A stretch of 64,000 nucleotides of DNA from Panagrolaimus kolymaensis (Eukaryota > Nematoda > Chromadorea > Rhabditida > Panagrolaimidae), in the NCBI GenBank assembly GCA_028622995.1, contig JAJQJQ010000043.1, positions 1,240,001 to 1,304,000 of the forward strand, read 5' to 3'. A program made the position numbers and the translations under genes. Below are positions 62,601 to 64,000 of this stretch, one piece after another (position 1 is the first letter of the stretch; each line of letters begins with the position of its first letter). The notes beneath the pieces were generated by a model, which did not search any database, was not told the DNA's origin, and worked only from the letters and a program-made list of their open reading frames with translations.

Positions 62601-63990
62601 AGTAAACTAAAGCCCTTTTAGTTGACAATTTTCTTTTAAAATTGCTTACAAAAAAAAACATTAAAAAATTTAACTGTCATTTTCAAAACAAATATTTTAA
62701 AAACTGATTTTCAGGGGTTTGTTTTAAATTTTTGATAATTTACTTTTTCGAAGGGGAAAATTTAAACTGAGTTCTTGGGAAGAGTCATTTTTTAATTTCC
62801 GTTAATTTCTACTTTTTTAAAGAAAATTATAACTGAGTTTTTAAATTTTTTTTAGGTTTTTAACTGTCTTCCTTTTTCGTAATTCGTTTAAACTTACATC
62901 ATAAATCCATTGAAAGGCTGCTTTAGTTTTAGCCCATAGATAGCTTCTTCCCTCTGTGACATTGAGATCAATGGTAGGTAAGCCACTATTCTACAAAAAT
63001 AAATTTAAAAAAACTGGAATCCGTGGATCTTTGATAATTCCTTACTGGTTTACTGGTAATAAAAACATATTTATTGCATCGAGGCGCCCAAGTGGCATTA
63101 ACATGAATTGCTCGGGATTCAGTGTTATTTAAACTTGTCATAATCCAACAAAGTACTCGAACCGAACCTTTAAGAGCTTGGGAGACTTCACTTTCACCTA
63201 TAAAAAAAATGGATTTTTGAATAAAAAGAGAATTATTGAGGAAAAAACTGGGAAGGCGACTACCAAGATTTTAAGAAATTTCAATTAATTATATTTTTAT
63301 TTTTAAAACTGTCTTCCCAAAAGGCTGCTAGTTGACTAATTTTTTAAACTGTAATTTTGTTTCTACAGCTATAATAGTGCCTATTTTTAAACTGTTTAAG
63401 AAAATATGATTTTAATTTTAATATATGAGAATATTGACAATGTCAAAAAATTTTTTTCATAAAGTTATAATAGTTTTATATTAAATTCTAAACTGTACTT
63501 CTTTTCTGATCTTTATCAAATTATTGGTACTTGAATTTAAAATGCAATTTTATTTCTTCGTTTAAAAAAATTAATAAGAATTTCGTCAAAATTTATACCA
63601 ACAAAAAAAACTGAGTCATTTTTAATTCTTGGAATTTTTACACACAAAATTATAACTGCATTAATTCTATAATACTTCTAATTAAGTTTATTTATTTTTT
63701 TAAACTTGGTTTTGCCATAATTGTGAAAACAAAGTTTTAAATTTTAAAAATTGTTAAGACATTTGAGTGTTTTATAAAGATTGAATTTCAAAAAAAAATT
63801 AACCAATCTCAAGGTATGAAAACTGGATGAATGTTTTCTAGCAGTATTTTTTTTTCTATCAAGATAAAAACATTTTTTCAATATAACTGGGGCCAAACTT
63901 TTCTCGTAAAAAACAACAAAGTAAAAAAAATCTTTAAATTTTATATGTAAAAATAGAAGGAACTAAACTGGATTATCTTGAATGCGCCGG
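58945..63990 (+). repeat. AACTG motif block 6, antisense across C1GALT1
   Basis: Dense + strand AACTG copies fill the introns of C1GALT1, which is transcribed from the - strand, and continue to the right edge of the window (last near 63967). Exons interrupt the pattern. Confidence 0.78.
59676..63197 (-). CDS. C1GALT1: Core 1 beta-1,3-galactosyltransferase (T-synthase), 5' incomplete
   Basis: Six exons: 63046-63197, 62898-62990, 61734-61915, 60806-60947, 60632-60739, 59676-59900. The enzyme adds galactose to GalNAc-Ser/Thr, making core 1 O-glycans in the Golgi lumen. Visible in order: a family start [18 protein letters not shown], an N-glycosylation site in [33 protein letters not shown], the metal-binding DXD within [40 protein letters not shown], and the [12 protein letters not shown] block near the C terminus. 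The order and motifs match C1GALT1 throughout. The N-terminal cytoplasmic tail and membrane anchor are not in the exons seen and must lie upstream of 63197 or beyond 64000. Introns are rich in AACTG, antisense to the gene. Confidence 0.95.
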
Positions 63991-64000
63991 TGACATAAAA
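63198..64000. other. Upstream intron or 5' flank of C1GALT1
   Basis: No exon could be supported. The sequence consists of A/T-rich DNA with + strand AACTG copies. The membrane-anchor exon of C1GALT1 is expected further to the right. Confidence 0.5.

Noticed and set aside
155..63990. Regularly recurring AACTG as a CRISPR-like or tandem satellite array
   Set aside because: Spacing is irregular (about 28 to several hundred bp), the shared part is only about 5-9 bases, and the organism is a eukaryote.
155..63990. AACTG as an intronic branch point or splicing enhancer
   Set aside because: It lies on the + strand in genes of both directions and also in intergenic DNA, and it is missing from the introns of four normally spliced genes.

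Overview
The window looks like a piece of a very AT-rich animal genome, most likely a nematode. The proteins are metazoan: a Cys-loop receptor, an NK2 homeodomain protein, an ABCC transporter, an annexin, core 1 beta-1,3-galactosyltransferase and a SPE-39/VIPAS39-type protein. Genes are split by many introns that start GTAAG/GTGAG and end in a short T-run plus CAG or TAG. I cannot name the species. All gene models were spliced by hand from reading-frame continuity and GT..AG sites. Every complete model adds up to a whole number of codons except the peroxiredoxin, which is one base short.

Layout from left to right. 1-9582 is non-coding (5' flank or long 5' introns of the receptor) and holds a hAT-type MITE. 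9583-15987 (+) is a GABA-receptor-like Cys-loop anion channel, 5' incomplete, with a young palindromic MITE in one intron. 16347-17811 (-) is eIF4A3. 19723-26179 (-) is an NK2-class homeobox gene. 26180-32186 is non-coding except for a duplicated 264-bp block with a shared Lys-rich reading frame. 32187-39393 (-) is a complete ABCC10/MRP7-like transporter. 40295-41386 (+) is a small secreted protein with a short collagen-like stretch. 42614-42717 (-) is a possible orphan first exon. 45924-55451 (+) is an atypical annexin whose introns hold a second hAT-type MITE; a TA-flanked MITE lies upstream. 56454-57565 (-) is a mitochondrial 2-Cys peroxiredoxin, divergent from 57948-58649 (+), a short SPE-39/VIPAS39-like protein. 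59676-63197 (-) is C1GALT1, with its 5' end beyond the visible exons.

The most striking feature is not a gene. Introns and intergenic DNA over most of the window carry a dense, dispersed signal: a nearly GC-free A/T run, then AACTG, then about 20 bases of clearly higher GC, then A/T again. It recurs about every 80-90 bp, and almost always on the + strand whatever the direction of the host gene. It is absent from the introns of ABCC10, eIF4A3, the peroxiredoxin and the SPE-39-like gene, and from likely promoter segments. The inserts after AACTG look unrelated to each other. The layout resembles arrays of very small transcription units, and nematode piRNA (21U-RNA) loci are the closest known analogy. 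That reading is inference; small-RNA data would decide it.
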